Of a DNA stretch of 64,000 nt, positions 47,017 through 56,891 are shown piece after piece. The DNA comes from Candidatus Nanopelagicales bacterium (lineage in GTDB: Bacteria; Actinomycetota; Actinomycetes; S36-B12; CAIYMF01), in contig JADGOZ010000059.1 in NCBI GenBank assembly GCA_017882705.1, positions 21,776 through 85,775 of the forward strand, read 5' to 3'. Every line of letters starts with the position of its first letter. Position 1 is the first letter of the stretch. The position numbers and the translations under genes were made by a program. The notes under the pieces were generated by a model. The model had not been told where the DNA came from. It did not search any database and saw only the letters and a program-made list of their open reading frames with translations.

Positions 47017-48468
47017 ATGAGCCGGCAGATCACCTCGGTCGTGGGCGGGTCGACCGTCACGGGCGGCGACGCGCACGCGGACCTCAACCCCTCGGACCTC
47101 TCCGACGTCGTCCTGGAGTACGGCGGCGTCGACGCCTCCGCCGCGAAGGCCGCGCTCGAGGCGGCCGCCGCCGCGTTCCCCCTCTGGTCGCGCACCACGC
47201 CGTGGGAGAGGTCGACCGTCCTCGACAAGGCGGGCAGCGAGGTGCTCGCGCGCGCCGACGAGCTCGGGGATCTCCTCGCGCGCGAGGAGGGCAAGACGCT
47301 GCCGGAGGCGAAGGGCGAGGTCGTCCGTGCCGGGCAGATCCTCAAGTACTTCGCCGGCGCCGCCCTGCAGCCGCACGGCCACCTGCTCGACTCGGTGCGC
47401 CCGGGCGTCGAGGTGTCGGTGACGCGTGAGCCGATCGGCGTCGTCAGCGTGATCACGCCGTGGAACTTCCCGATCGCCATCCCGGCGTGGAAGATCGCGC
47501 CGGCGCTCGCCTACGGCAACTCCGTGGTGTTCAAGCCCGCGGAGCTCGTGCCGGGCAGCGCGTGGGAGCTCGTCGACATCCTCAACCGCGCGGGCCTGCC
47601 GGCCGGTGCGCTCAACCTCGTGCTCGGCCGCGGCTCGGTCGTCGGCCCGGTGCTCACCACGGACCCGCTCGTCAACGGCGTCACGTTCACCGGCTCGGTC
47701 GGGACCGGCCGCGGCATCCTTGACGCCGACGCGCCGCTCGGCCGCAAGGTGCAGCTCGAGCTCGGCGGCAAGAACCCGCTCGTCATCGTCGACGACGCCG
47801 ACCTCGCGACCGCAGTCGAGGTGCTCGTGCAGGGCGGCTTCGGCTCGACCGGGCAGCGCTGCACGGCGTCGTCGTTCGCCGTCGTCACCGACGCGATCCA
47901 CGACCGGCTGGTCGCCGCGGTGCAGGAGCGGCTCTCGCGGTGGACCGTCGGAGACGCGCGCGCCGCGGGGATCGAGATGGGCCCGGTCGTCGACCCGTCG
48001 CAGCTCGCCCAGGACCTGCGCTACCTCGACGTCGCCCGCAGCGAGGGCGGCGAGGTGCACGGCGGCGAGGTGCTCGAGCTCGGCACGGCCGGCCACTACC
48101 TCTCGCCCGCGCTCGTCCTCGGCACGAAGTCCTCCGACACGATCAACCGCGAGGAGGTCTTCGGGCCGGTCGTGTCCGTGATCCGGGTGGCGGACTACGA
48201 CGAGGCGCTCGCGACGGCCAACGCCAGCACGATGAACCTCTCCGCCGGCGTGGTGACCACCGACCTCGCGACCGCCACGCACTTCCGGCGTAGCTCCAAG
48301 GCCGGCATGGTGATGGTGAACCTCCCGACCGCGGGCGTCGACTTCCACGTGCCCTTCGGCGGCCGCGGCGACTCCAGCCACGGCCCGCGCGAGCAAGGCT
48401 TCGCCGCGATCGACTTCTTCACCACGAGCAAGACCGCCTACACCGCCCCCGGCTCCCCGAGGAACTGA
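47017..48468 (+). CDS. NAD(P)-dependent aldehyde dehydrogenase (2-oxoglutarate semialdehyde/SSADH-like)
   Basis: 483 residues. ITPWNFPIAIPAWKIAPAL, FTGSVGTG, LELGGKNPL and the catalytic Cys in GQRCTA are all present. The sequence is in the family of succinate-semialdehyde and alpha-ketoglutarate semialdehyde dehydrogenases. The ATG at 47017 follows ACAGGAGACGAC. It is monocistronic by orientation. If the operon at 35-41 kb yields 4-aminobutyrate, this enzyme could oxidise the semialdehyde; no GABA aminotransferase is in the window. Confidence 0.9.
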   Translation: MSRQITSVVGGSTVTGGDAHADLNPSDLSDVVLEYGGVDASAAKAALEAAAAAFPLWSRTTPWERSTVLDKAGSEVLARADELGDLLAREEGKTLPEAKGEVVRAGQILKYFAGAALQPHGHLLDSVRPGVEVSVTREPIGVVSVITPWNFPIAIPAWKIAPALAYGNSVVFKPAELVPGSAWELVDILNRAGLPAGALNLVLGRGSVVGPVLTTDPLVNGVTFTGSVGTGRGILDADAPLGRKVQLELGGKNPLVIVDDADLATAVEVLVQGGFGSTGQRCTASSFAVVTDAIHDRLVAAVQERLSRWTVGDARAAGIEMGPVVDPSQLAQDLRYLDVARSEGGEVHGGEVLELGTAGHYLSPALVLGTKSSDTINREEVFGPVVSVIRVADYDEALATANASTMNLSAGVVTTDLATATHFRRSSKAGMVMVNLPTAGVDFHVPFGGRGDSSHGPREQGFAAIDFFTTSKTAYTAPGSPRN

Positions 48469-48505
48469 CCTCCTCACCCCTGCCCCCCACAGGCTGAATG
48501 CGCCT

Positions 48506-48561
48506 GGAACTGGTGCTGTGGCTGATTCCGGGGCCGGGGTAACGACCACAGCACCAGTTCC
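48506..48561. repeat. Palindromic repeat, family B, copy 3 (perfect arms)
   Basis: GGAACTGGTGCTGTGG and its exact reverse complement, 16-bp arms, with ATTCCGGGGCCGGGG in the centre. Located after the aldehyde dehydrogenase stop and before the MFS gene, both rightward. Confidence 0.88.
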
Positions 48562-48644
48562 TCGGCGCCCAGCCTGGGGAGCGGAGATCCCAGTCCGCGG
48601 ACCGGGCGGTCGGGATGTGCGTTCTCTGCGGGAGACTGACTCTC

Positions 48645-49949
48645 GTGGAGCGGACATCGGCACGGGCGTGGCTCGTCTGGGGCATCGCCGTCGGCGCCTA
48701 CGTCGTCGCGGTGCTGCAGCGCACGTCGCTCGGCGTCTCCGGCCTCGACGCCGCGGCGCGCTTCGAGATCTCCGCAGGCCTGCTGGGCACGTTCGCCGTC
48801 GTACAGCTGCTGGTCTACGCCGCGATGCAGGTGCCCGTCGGGGCGATGGTGGACCGGATCGGTCCTCGGGCCATGGTGGTCGGCGGCTCGTTGCTCATGG
48901 CGTTCGGTCAGGTCGCGCTCGCATTCGCGCACTCGTTCCCCGCCGCGATCCTCGCGCGCGTGCTCGTCGGCGCCGGCGACGCGATGACCTTCATCAGCGT
49001 GCTGCGCCTGGTCAACTCCTGGTTCCCGCCGCGGCAGGTGCCGGTGCTCACCCAGGTGACCGGGCTCGTCGGCCAGACCGGGCAGCTGCTCAGCGTCATC
49101 CCGCTCGTGGCGATCCTGCACTCCGCAGGGTGGACGCCGGCCTTCCTGTCCGCGGCGTCGCTCGGCATCCTCGCGGCCGTGCTCACGGCGGTCGCCGTAC
49201 GCGACTCGCCCGACGGCCGCGTGTCCGACGAGGAGTCGCCGACCTGGACTCAGATCCGGCACGACCTCGCCTCCGCGTGGCAGCACCCCGGCACGCGCCT
49301 CGGGCTCTGGACGCACTTCACCACGCAGTTCTCCGGAACCATGTTCGTGATGCTCTGGGGCTACCCGTTCCTGATCTCCGGCGAGGGCCTCAGCCGTCAG
49401 AGCGCGAGCGCGCTCTTCACGGTGATGGTGCTGTCGGGCATGGCCGCGGGCCCGGTCATCGGCGTTCTCGTGTCGCGGCACCCGCTGCGCCGCTCGTGGC
49501 TCGTGCTCGGCATCATCGGCGCGGCCATCACCGTGTGGACCGTCGTCCTCGCGCTCCCGACGCCCGCGCCGGGATGGCTGCTTCTGGTCATGGTCCTGGT
49601 GCTCAGCGTGTGCGGTCCGGGCTCGATGATCGGCTTTGACTACGCGCGCACGTTCAACCCGCCGAACCGCTTCGGCACCGCGACCGGCATCGTCAACGTC
49701 GGCGGCTTCGTCGCCGCGCTCGTCACGATCCTGCTCGTCGGGCTCGTGCTCGACCTCGTCGGGCAGGGCGAGACCTACACGCTGGCCGGCTTCCGTGTCG
49801 CCCTGTCGGTGCAGTACCTCGTCTGGGCCGTCGGTCTCACCGGCTTCCTCCGCGCACGGCACGCGGTCCGCGCCCGGATGGCGTCGGAGGGCACCCCCGT
49901 CCCGCCCCTGCGTGAGGCGCTACGCCGACGCCGCGCCGCCCGGCCCTGA
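48645..49949 (+). CDS. MFS transporter
   Basis: 434 residues from GTG 48645; GGGAG lies 13 bases upstream. An ATG at 48615 would add MCVLCGRLTL and has no clear ribosome site. About 12 membrane segments; the TM2-3 loop reads GAMVDRIGPRAM. DYARTFNPPNRFGTATG in the second half matches sugar-phosphate/nitrate-type MFS of actinomycetes. Substrate unknown. The Rieske oxygenase follows after 53 bp and may share the transcript: uptake plus oxidation of an aromatic acid is a fair guess. Confidence 0.85.
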   Translation: MERTSARAWLVWGIAVGAYVVAVLQRTSLGVSGLDAAARFEISAGLLGTFAVVQLLVYAAMQVPVGAMVDRIGPRAMVVGGSLLMAFGQVALAFAHSFPAAILARVLVGAGDAMTFISVLRLVNSWFPPRQVPVLTQVTGLVGQTGQLLSVIPLVAILHSAGWTPAFLSAASLGILAAVLTAVAVRDSPDGRVSDEESPTWTQIRHDLASAWQHPGTRLGLWTHFTTQFSGTMFVMLWGYPFLISGEGLSRQSASALFTVMVLSGMAAGPVIGVLVSRHPLRRSWLVLGIIGAAITVWTVVLALPTPAPGWLLLVMVLVLSVCGPGSMIGFDYARTFNPPNRFGTATGIVNVGGFVAALVTILLVGLVLDLVGQGETYTLAGFRVALSVQYLVWAVGLTGFLRARHAVRARMASEGTPVPPLREALRRRRAARP

Positions 49950-50002
49950 CGGCGTACCCTCGCGCCCAACGCCATCGCCGCCGCACACCCGAGGGAGTCG
50001 CC

Positions 50003-51010
50003 GTGTACGTCCGCAACGCCTGGTACGTCACCGCGTGGTCGCACGAGGTCTCCCGCGACCCGGTCCGCCGCACGGTCTGCGAGATCCCGGTGACGCTCTA
50101 CCGCAAGCGCGACGGCGAGCCCGTCGCGCTCGCAGACCGCTGCTCGCACCGCGGCTACCCGCTGTCCGCGGGGAAGCTCGTCGACGACGCGATCGAGTGC
50201 GGCTACCACGGCTTCCGGTTCGACTGCTCGGGAACGTGCGTGCGGATCCCCGCACAGGAGATCATCCCGCCGCGGACCACGATCCGGTCGTTCCCGCTCG
50301 TCGAGAAGGACGGCTGGATCTGGATCTGGATCGGCGACTCCGAGCGGGCCGACGCCGCGGCCGTGCCCGACACGCACTGGATGACCGACCCCGAGTGGGC
50401 CACGGTCACGCACTCGTTCCCGTTCGCGTGCCGCGCCGAGCTGATCCACGACAACCTGCTCGACCTCACCCACGAGTCGTTCATCCACCTCTCGACCGTC
50501 GGTGACGACTACATCTACAAGCACGGCCTCACGGTCGTGGTCGAGGGCGACGTCGTGTCGGCGGACCGCCTCATGCCCGGTGTCGAGGCCCCGCCGCTCT
50601 ACGCCGCGACCATGGGGCTCTCCGGTCTCTGGGACCGCTTCCACTGCACGGAGTTCCACGCCCCGAGCTTCCACGCGCTGCACTCCGGCATCACCGGCCT
50701 CGGCCGCCCGCGCGAGGAGGGCTACCTCATCAAGGTGATGAACGGCATCACGCCGATCGACGCCCACACGTCGCACTACTACTACGCGTTCTCGCGCAAC
50801 TTTGGCGTCGACGACCAGTCGGCCACCGACGCCCTCGTGGAGGGTCTGCGCACGGTGCTGCAGGAGGACGCCGACGCCATGGCCCTGCAGGAGACCGGCG
50901 TCCAGTCCCGTCCCGCAGGAGAGTCCGACGTGCTCATCGGCCAGGACGCCGGCCTCGCCAAGGCCCGCAAGGTGATGGCACGCCTCCTCGCCGCCGAGCA
51001 GCCCGCCTGA
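50003..51010 (+). CDS. Rieske non-heme iron oxygenase, vanillate O-demethylase-like
   Basis: 335 residues from GTG 50003. Rieske [2Fe-2S] ligands C47/H49 (CSHRGYPL) and C66/H69 (CGYHGF). The mononuclear iron site includes H157 and H162 in DNLLDLTHESFIH, the VanA-type pattern. It should oxygenate or demethylate an aromatic/amine substrate using a partner reductase. No ferredoxin reductase (VanB) gene is seen nearby, so the electron donor must be elsewhere. Preceded by the MFS gene. Confidence 0.9.
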   Translation: MYVRNAWYVTAWSHEVSRDPVRRTVCEIPVTLYRKRDGEPVALADRCSHRGYPLSAGKLVDDAIECGYHGFRFDCSGTCVRIPAQEIIPPRTTIRSFPLVEKDGWIWIWIGDSERADAAAVPDTHWMTDPEWATVTHSFPFACRAELIHDNLLDLTHESFIHLSTVGDDYIYKHGLTVVVEGDVVSADRLMPGVEAPPLYAATMGLSGLWDRFHCTEFHAPSFHALHSGITGLGRPREEGYLIKVMNGITPIDAHTSHYYYAFSRNFGVDDQSATDALVEGLRTVLQEDADAMALQETGVQSRPAGESDVLIGQDAGLAKARKVMARLLAAEQPA

Positions 51011-51061
51011 GCCAAGGGGGAACGGCTCGGACGGAGCGCCCGCCATCAGCGGCGAGCTCGG

Positions 51062-51274
51062 TCAGAGGCGGTCGTTGAGGTACTGCGGCGGCTCGAACGC
51101 CGTGAGGCCGACCGAGGCGGCGCAGATCTCCTCGAAGTGGTCCTGGCTGTGGTGACCGACGCGTGCGACGACGGCCTGGGCCGCATGCAGCGTGAGCAAC
51201 GACGCGAGGACGGTCGTGTGCGCGAGCAGGTGGGCGGCGCGGTCCACCTCGTGCACCACCGCGGTGGTCGCCAT
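51062..51274 (-). CDS. Small protein of unknown function, 70 residues
   Basis: Starts MATTAVVHEVDRAAHLLAH; preceded by GGAGGAG five bases before the ATG, which argues strongly for a real gene. One moderately hydrophobic stretch (TTVLASLLTLHAAQAVVA), then HHSQDHFEEICAASVG and YLNDRL. It is His-rich (H8, H15, H18, H30, H41, H42, H46). Function unknown. It converges with the Rieske gene (51 bp between the stops). Confidence 0.65.
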   Translation of the reverse strand: MATTAVVHEVDRAAHLLAHTTVLASLLTLHAAQAVVARVGHHSQDHFEEICAASVGLTAFEPPQYLNDRL

Positions 51275-51402
51275 GGGGGCTCCTCCGACCTGGGGCCGGC
51301 ACGCGCCGGTCCTCTCCCCCTAGATCGGCACGGGAACCACCGGGACTGAGCGACCCGGACGGGTGATTCGCGACGGCGGGCTGCCCTGTCCGTCGCCTCG
51401 GT

Positions 51403-52431
51403 TCAGGCGGTGCGACGACGGGTCGCCCTGGGCGTCGACGATGCCTTCGCCGACGTCGCCACCTTCTTCGCCGCCGGGGCGCTCGTGGTCGTCTTCACCG
51501 CCCGGGTGGGCGCCGCCGCCTTCTTGGCCGGCGGCTTCGTCGTGGTCTTCGCGACCGTCCTGGTCGGCGTGGTCGTCGCCTTGGGCGTCGCGGCCGCCTT
51601 CCGGCGCGGTGGGGCAGCAGGGCCTGCGGCAGCGGTTGCCGATCTCGTGGACTGGTTTCGCTCGACCGACTCCCGCAGCGCGGCCATCAGGTCGAGGACG
51701 ATGCCGTCGCCGCCGTCGCCGGTGTCCGACTGCGCGACCGGCGTCATTCCCATGCCTCCGGCGAGCTTGCGGTCGATGACGGCCAGCAACGCCTCGCGGT
51801 ACTCGTCGCGGAACTCGTTCGGGTCGAAGTCGGTGGCCAGGCTGTCGATCAGCGAGGACGCCATGCTGAGCTCCTGCGGGCGGATCTCGACGTCGTCGGA
51901 GAGGACGTCGAAGTCAGCCTTGCGGACCTCGTCGGGCCACAGCATCGTCTGCAGCACCAGCACGTCGTCGCGCACGCGGAGCGCACCGAGCTGGGTCTTG
52001 TAGCGCAGCACGACTCGCACGATCGCGGTGCGGTCCGTCGCCGCGAGCGCCTCGCGGAGGAGCACGTAGGGCTTGAGCGCCCGCGGCTCCGGCTCGAGGT
52101 AGTAGCTCCGGTCGAGCAGGAGCGGGTCGACTTGGTCGCTGGGCACGAACTCGACGACCTCGATCTCTCGCATGCCCGGCACGGGCAGGCCCTCGAAGTC
52201 GGATTCCTCCATGACCACGACCTGTCCGGTGTCGGACTCGTAGGCCTTCGCCAGCTCCTTGAACTCGATCGGCTTCCCGTCCACGGAGCAGGTGCGGAGC
52301 ATCTTCACCCGGCCACCGTCGGCCGCGTGCACCTGATGGAACTTGACGTCATGGTCCTCGGTCGCCGCGTAGAGCTTGATCGGCACGTTGACCAGGCCGA
52401 AGGCGACCGCGCCCTTCCACATCGCACGCAT
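51403..52431 (-). CDS. ku: Ku protein (non-homologous end joining)
   Basis: A ring-forming DNA end-binding protein that recruits LigD. 342 residues. MRAMWKGAVAFGLVNVPIKLY and the bridge region RTCSVDGKPIEFKELAKAYE match bacterial Ku, about 270 residues. The last 70 or so are a Lys/Ala/Thr/Pro tail, common in actinomycetes, that may aid DNA threading. GAGGAGAACGCC lies before ATG 52431. It is divergent from the LigD genes, with 72 bp between the starts. Confidence 0.95.
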   Translation of the reverse strand: MRAMWKGAVAFGLVNVPIKLYAATEDHDVKFHQVHAADGGRVKMLRTCSVDGKPIEFKELAKAYESDTGQVVVMEESDFEGLPVPGMREIEVVEFVPSDQVDPLLLDRSYYLEPEPRALKPYVLLREALAATDRTAIVRVVLRYKTQLGALRVRDDVLVLQTMLWPDEVRKADFDVLSDDVEIRPQELSMASSLIDSLATDFDPNEFRDEYREALLAVIDRKLAGGMGMTPVAQSDTGDGGDGIVLDLMAALRESVERNQSTRSATAAAGPAAPPRRKAAATPKATTTPTRTVAKTTTKPPAKKAAAPTRAVKTTTSAPAAKKVATSAKASSTPRATRRRTA

Positions 52432-52503
52432 GGCGTTCTCCTCACCGGTGGGGAAGTCACCTGACGGGGAGTGCACAGGTGCCGGATCACCCATGATGAA
52501 CCC

Positions 52504-53451
52504 GTGCAGCCGATGCTCGCTAGCCCCGGGGAGCTACCGGATCAGGCCGATCATTCGTGGTCGTACGAGGTCAAATGGGACGGAATGCGCGTGCTGGCGA
52601 CCCGGTCCCGCGGTCGGCTCCGGCTCACCGCACGCTCGGGCTCCGACGCCACGAGCCGTTTCCCGGAGCTCGTCGAGGCGGCCCCGGAGCGCCTCCCCGA
52701 AGGCTCGATCCTCGACGGCGAGGTGGTGATGCTCGACGGCGCGGGCAAGCCCTCGTTCGCACTCCTCGCACCACGGATCCAGCGGGCGCGACCCGCGTCG
52801 ACGGTCGTGAGACCGGTCGCCTACGTCGCCTTCGACCTGCTGCGGCTCGGCTCCGACGACGTCGTGGACCGGACCTACGACGACCGCCGTCGCCTGCTCC
52901 GCGAGGCCGTCGACGACAACCCGCGCGTCACGGTGCCGGGCAGCTTCGAGGACGGCGTGGCGCTGGTCGCGAGCACGCTGAGCGAAGGACTCGAGGGCGT
53001 CGTGGCGAAACGACACCGTTCGGTCTACCGGCCCGGTGTGCGCAGCCCGGACTGGATCAAGGTGCCGAACAGGCGCACGCGCTCCGTCGTGATCGGTGGC
53101 TGGAAGTCGCGTGCGGACTCGCCGGCACGGCTGGCATCGCTGCTCGTCGGCACGCCGACCGACGACGGGCTGCTCCGCTACGACGGTGCGGTCGGCTCGG
53201 GCCTGTCGGACTCGGAGAGCCGTACGGTGCTCGACGTGCTGCGCGACATCACCAGCGCCACCACCCCGTTCCACGGCTACCCCGCTCCGGAACCGGCACG
53301 TCGTGACGTGCTGACGTGGGTCGAGCCCCTTCTCGTCGTGGACGTGGAGCACCTCGGACGCTCCGCGAACGGCCTGCTGCGCCAACCGACGGTCGCGCGG
53401 CTGCGACCGGACCTGTCCTACCGCGACGTGGTCGAGGGCGAGGGTGCGTGA
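52504..53451 (+). CDS. ATP-dependent DNA ligase, LigD ligase-domain type
   Basis: 315 residues from GTG 52504. The nucleotidyl-transfer motif YEVKWDGMR has the AMP-accepting K24; DGEVVML and EGLEGVVAKR are motifs III and IV, WIKV near motif V. A C-terminal OB-fold follows. There is no polymerase or phosphoesterase domain: those activities are encoded separately. Overlaps the next gene by one base (TGATG). Works with Ku in end joining. Confidence 0.93.
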   Translation: MQPMLASPGELPDQADHSWSYEVKWDGMRVLATRSRGRLRLTARSGSDATSRFPELVEAAPERLPEGSILDGEVVMLDGAGKPSFALLAPRIQRARPASTVVRPVAYVAFDLLRLGSDDVVDRTYDDRRRLLREAVDDNPRVTVPGSFEDGVALVASTLSEGLEGVVAKRHRSVYRPGVRSPDWIKVPNRRTRSVVIGGWKSRADSPARLASLLVGTPTDDGLLRYDGAVGSGLSDSESRTVLDVLRDITSATTPFHGYPAPEPARRDVLTWVEPLLVVDVEHLGRSANGLLRQPTVARLRPDLSYRDVVEGEGA

Positions 53452-54347
53452 TGGCGAGCAAGGACGACGGCGGGACCCTCGAGGTCGACGGTCGCGCGGT
53501 ACGCGTGACCAACCTGGACAAGGTCCTCTATCCGGCGACGGGCACGACGAAGAGCGACGTGCTGCACTACTACCTCGGGGTCGCGCCGCTGATCCTGCCG
53601 CTGCTCCAGGACCGCCCGGTGACCCGCAAGCGCTGGCCGGACGGAGTGGGCCACGACCCGTTCTTCGAGAAGAACCTGCCGCGCGGCACACCCGACTGGA
53701 TCCCGCGGACGACGCTGCACCACACGGGATCCCGGTCCGGCCGCGGCGCGCGCGACCTCGACTACCCGCTCGTCGAGGAGCGCGCGACGCTCGTGTGGCT
53801 CGCCCAGTCCGGCGCGCTCGAGCTGCACGCGCCGCAGTGGCGCACGGACCGACTGACCGGGGATCCGCGACCGCCGGACCGCCTCGTGGTCGACCTGGAC
53901 CCAGGCCCGCCCGCAGGGCTGGACGAGTGCAGGACTGTGGCGCTCGTCGCGCGCGACATGCTGCAGGGTCACGGACTCGACGCGTGGGCGGTCACGAGCG
54001 GATCGAAGGGCATGCAGCTCTACGCCGACCTGCCACCGCGGACGGAGCGCGGACGCGACGTCCTGGCGCGCGCCGGCTCCACGAGCGACTACGCGCGCAA
54101 CCTCGCCATCGCGCTCGAGCGGCAACTCCCCGACCTCGTCGTGTCCGCGATGGCCCGTGAGCTGCGACCCGGACGCGTCCTCGTCGACTGGAGCCAGAAC
54201 AACCCGGCGAAGACCACGATCGTGCCGTGGTCCCTGCGCGGACGGGAGCGGCCGACCGCCGCGACCCCGGTCACGTGGGACGACGTCGAGGCAGGGCGCC
54301 TCACCCAGCGGACCCTCGACGAGGCACTGACGCTCGCCGGAGCGTGA
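53451..54347 (+). CDS. LigD-type polymerase domain protein (NHEJ primase-polymerase)
   Basis: 298 residues. The AEP superfamily polymerase: [14 protein letters not shown] at the start, catalytic D148/D150 (VVDLDPG), SGSKGMQLY and [13 protein letters not shown], which holds a third Asp. It fills gaps at double-strand breaks. It is coupled to the ligase. No LigD phosphoesterase (3'-phosphatase) gene is present here. Confidence 0.93.
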   Translation: MASKDDGGTLEVDGRAVRVTNLDKVLYPATGTTKSDVLHYYLGVAPLILPLLQDRPVTRKRWPDGVGHDPFFEKNLPRGTPDWIPRTTLHHTGSRSGRGARDLDYPLVEERATLVWLAQSGALELHAPQWRTDRLTGDPRPPDRLVVDLDPGPPAGLDECRTVALVARDMLQGHGLDAWAVTSGSKGMQLYADLPPRTERGRDVLARAGSTSDYARNLAIALERQLPDLVVSAMARELRPGRVLVDWSQNNPAKTTIVPWSLRGRERPTAATPVTWDDVEAGRLTQRTLDEALTLAGA

Positions 54348-54388
54348 CCGACCACGGCGCTGCGCGCGCCCTGACCTATCGTGAGGAA

Positions 54389-55393
54389 GTGACCCGCCTC
54401 TCCGTCCTCGACCTCTCGCCGATCCGACAGGGGTCCGACGCCGGGCAGGCGCTGCGCGACAGCCGAGACCTGGCCGTGCACGCGGAACGCCTGGGCTACG
54501 TCCGCTTCTGGCTCGCCGAGCACCACAACATGCCGGGGGTGGCGAGCGCCGCCACCGCCGTCGCGATCGGCTACGTCGCCGAGGGCACGAGCACGATCCG
54601 CGTCGGCGCGGGCGGCATCATGCTGCCGAACCACGCACCGCTCGTGATCGCCGAGCAGTTCGGCACGCTCGCGAGCCTCTACCCCGGTCGCATCGACCTC
54701 GGCATCGGCCGCGCGCCGGGCACCGACCCGGTCACGGCGCACGCCTTGCGGCGCACTCTCGTGGGCGACGTCGACGACTTCCCGCAGAGCGTGCTCGAGC
54801 TGATGGCCTACTTCGACGACCCGCAGCCCGGCCAGCGCGTGCACGCCGTTCCCGGCGAGGGCACCCGCGTGCCCGTGATCGTCCTCGGCTCCTCGACGTA
54901 CGGCGCACGGCTGGCGGCAGCGCTCGGGCTGCCGTTCGCGTTCGCGTCGCACTTCGCGCCGGCTGACCTGGACATCGCGCTGCGCCTCTACCGCGAGGGC
55001 TTCCAGCCGTCGGAGGAGCTGCCGGAGCCGTACGTCATCGTGGGCCTCACCGTGCTCGCGGCACCGACGGACGACGAGGCGCTGCACCTCTTCACCTCGG
55101 CGCAGCAGGGCTTCGTCAACCTGCGGACCGGGCGCCCTGGGCCGCTGCCACCACCGGTCGACGACCTCGCCGCGCTCTACCCGCCGCAGGTGCACCTGCT
55201 CCTCGACGAGGTGCTGAGCCGTTCTGTCGTGGGGTCGCCGGAGACCGTGGCCGCGGGGCTCGCCGCGTTCGCCGCGCGCACCGGCGCGGACGAGATCATC
55301 GTGGCGAGCCAGCTCTTCTCCCACGAGCACCGCGTCCGCTCCCTCGAGCTCACCGCCGCCGGCGGTGCCGGTCTCGCTCACCTCCCTGCCTGA
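54389..55393 (+). CDS. LLM class flavin-dependent oxidoreductase (luciferase-like)
   Basis: 334 residues, TIM barrel. [41 protein letters not shown] and [11 protein letters not shown] are the typical bacterial luciferase-like signatures of the MsnO8/YceB group. FMN/F420 use is not decided. GTG 54389 follows GTGAGGAA. It is single and converges with the adenosine deaminase gene. Confidence 0.9.
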   Translation: MTRLSVLDLSPIRQGSDAGQALRDSRDLAVHAERLGYVRFWLAEHHNMPGVASAATAVAIGYVAEGTSTIRVGAGGIMLPNHAPLVIAEQFGTLASLYPGRIDLGIGRAPGTDPVTAHALRRTLVGDVDDFPQSVLELMAYFDDPQPGQRVHAVPGEGTRVPVIVLGSSTYGARLAAALGLPFAFASHFAPADLDIALRLYREGFQPSEELPEPYVIVGLTVLAAPTDDEALHLFTSAQQGFVNLRTGRPGPLPPPVDDLAALYPPQVHLLLDEVLSRSVVGSPETVAAGLAAFAARTGADEIIVASQLFSHEHRVRSLELTAAGGAGLAHLPA

Positions 55394-55547
55394 ATCGGTG
55401 GAGAACGGCGCCGTTTCCGAGGATCCGGGCGGGAAGGTGGACCGTCGTCCGCGCATCGGCGGCGGGCGACCGGCAGGCTGAGTTCGGCGGCGACACGCAC
55501 TTCGAGCGAGGACTCGCCCGCCGGGCTCTCGCCGCTCCGCTGAGCAG

Positions 55548-56705
55548 TCAGCGGGCGTTCGCGTCGACGGCCGCCAGCCACGCGTCGACGCCGGCGAGCA
55601 TGGTCGTCCTGCGGTCGACGGGTGCCAGCGAGGCGCGGATCGAGTCGCGTGCGAGGTCGGCGAGGCCGGCGTCGTCGAACCCGTGGTCGTCGCGCGCGAC
55701 GCGGTACTGCGCAGCGAGCCGCGCCCCGAACAGCAACGGGTCGTCGGCCCCGAGCGCGACCGGCACCCCCGCGGATCGCAGCCGCGCCAACGGAACCTCG
55801 GCGTGGTCGGAGTAGACGCCGAGCGCCACGTTGCTCGTCGGGCACACCTCCGCTGCTACGCCGAGGTCCGCCATCAGCTCCAGCGTCCGGTCATCCTCGA
55901 CCGCGCGCACGCCGTGCCCGACGCGCGTGGCTCCGAGGTGCTCGACGGCGGCGCGGACCGACTCCGCGCCGACGAGCTCGCCGGCGTGCGGGACCGACGC
56001 GAGTCCTGCCGCACGGGCGATCCGGAACGCCTGGGTGAACTCCTCCGCCGGCCCGAGCACCTCGTTGTTGCTCAGCCCGAAGCCGACGACCGACACGACC
56101 CCGCGACCGACCGAGTCGAGCCCCCAGCGCGACCCGGGTGCGTACATCGCCGCGAGCCGCGCCAGCGTCGCCGCGGTCTGCGGGTGCGCCGTGCGGTTCG
56201 CCGCGATGACGAGGCCTACGCCGACTCCTGTCGCGAGACTCGCCCCGGCCGCCGCGTCGAGCAGCGAGTCGATCACCTCGTGGAGCCCGCCGAACCTCGC
56301 GGCGTACCCGCTCGGGTCGACCTGCAGCTCGACCCAGGACGAGCCCTCGGCCGCTTCGTCCGCGCACATCTCGGCGACCATGCGGGAGATGACGTCGGGG
56401 CCGTCGACCTGGCGGCGGGCGGCGTCGTAGAGATGCTGGAACTTCGCCCACGAGCGACGCGACACCGGCGCGCTCAGGTGCAGCGGCTCTGGGTCACGGA
56501 GGCGGTCCGGAAGATGGGCGCCGCGCTCCACGGCGAGCTCGAGCAGCGTCGCGTGCCGCATCCCGCCGGTGAGGTGCAGGTGCAGGTGGGCCTTCGGCAG
56601 CCGCGAGACGCAGCGCGAGCCGTGCGTGTCGGTGCACGCGACGCCGGCGGGGAGGTCCGGGCACACGCAGACCGTGGTCGCGTCGGCCGCAGGTCCCCTG
56701 GTCAT
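55548..56705 (-). CDS. add: Adenosine deaminase-like metal hydrolase
   Basis: 385 residues. Zn site residues: LPKAHLHLHLTGG (H42/H44), SVPHAGE (His and Glu), GHGVRA and ADDPLLFG (Asp). Classic enzymes have PKAELHVHLEG; this one reads PKAHLHLHLTG, as in many actinomycete members. The N-terminal 34 residues have a Cys cluster (CVCPDLPAGVACTDTHGSRC) that is unusual and might bind metal; a later start would drop it. It deaminates adenosine or a related purine nucleoside, giving ammonia. Confidence 0.88.
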   Translation of the reverse strand: MTRGPAADATTVCVCPDLPAGVACTDTHGSRCVSRLPKAHLHLHLTGGMRHATLLELAVERGAHLPDRLRDPEPLHLSAPVSRRSWAKFQHLYDAARRQVDGPDVISRMVAEMCADEAAEGSSWVELQVDPSGYAARFGGLHEVIDSLLDAAAGASLATGVGVGLVIAANRTAHPQTAATLARLAAMYAPGSRWGLDSVGRGVVSVVGFGLSNNEVLGPAEEFTQAFRIARAAGLASVPHAGELVGAESVRAAVEHLGATRVGHGVRAVEDDRTLELMADLGVAAEVCPTSNVALGVYSDHAEVPLARLRSAGVPVALGADDPLLFGARLAAQYRVARDDHGFDDAGLADLARDSIRASLAPVDRRTTMLAGVDAWLAAVDANAR

Positions 56706-56891
56706 GCCAGGAGCCTGTCATCCCCGTCACCGCGCAGTCGGCGCGGGCGGGCGTCCGTGCGTGGACGTGACGCTCGACACCAGCATCCCGACGAACCAGG
56801 CAGTTACCACGACGAGCGGGGGACAGATCCGAGTCGGAGCGTGCCTACGTTCGATGTGTAGGACGTTCCGCTTCAGAGGAGAACCGACCAC

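Noticed and set aside
55394..55547. AACGGCGCCGTT palindrome after the LLM oxidoreductase as a family member
   Set aside because: It is 12 bp only and lacks the family B arms; possibly a minor terminator stem.
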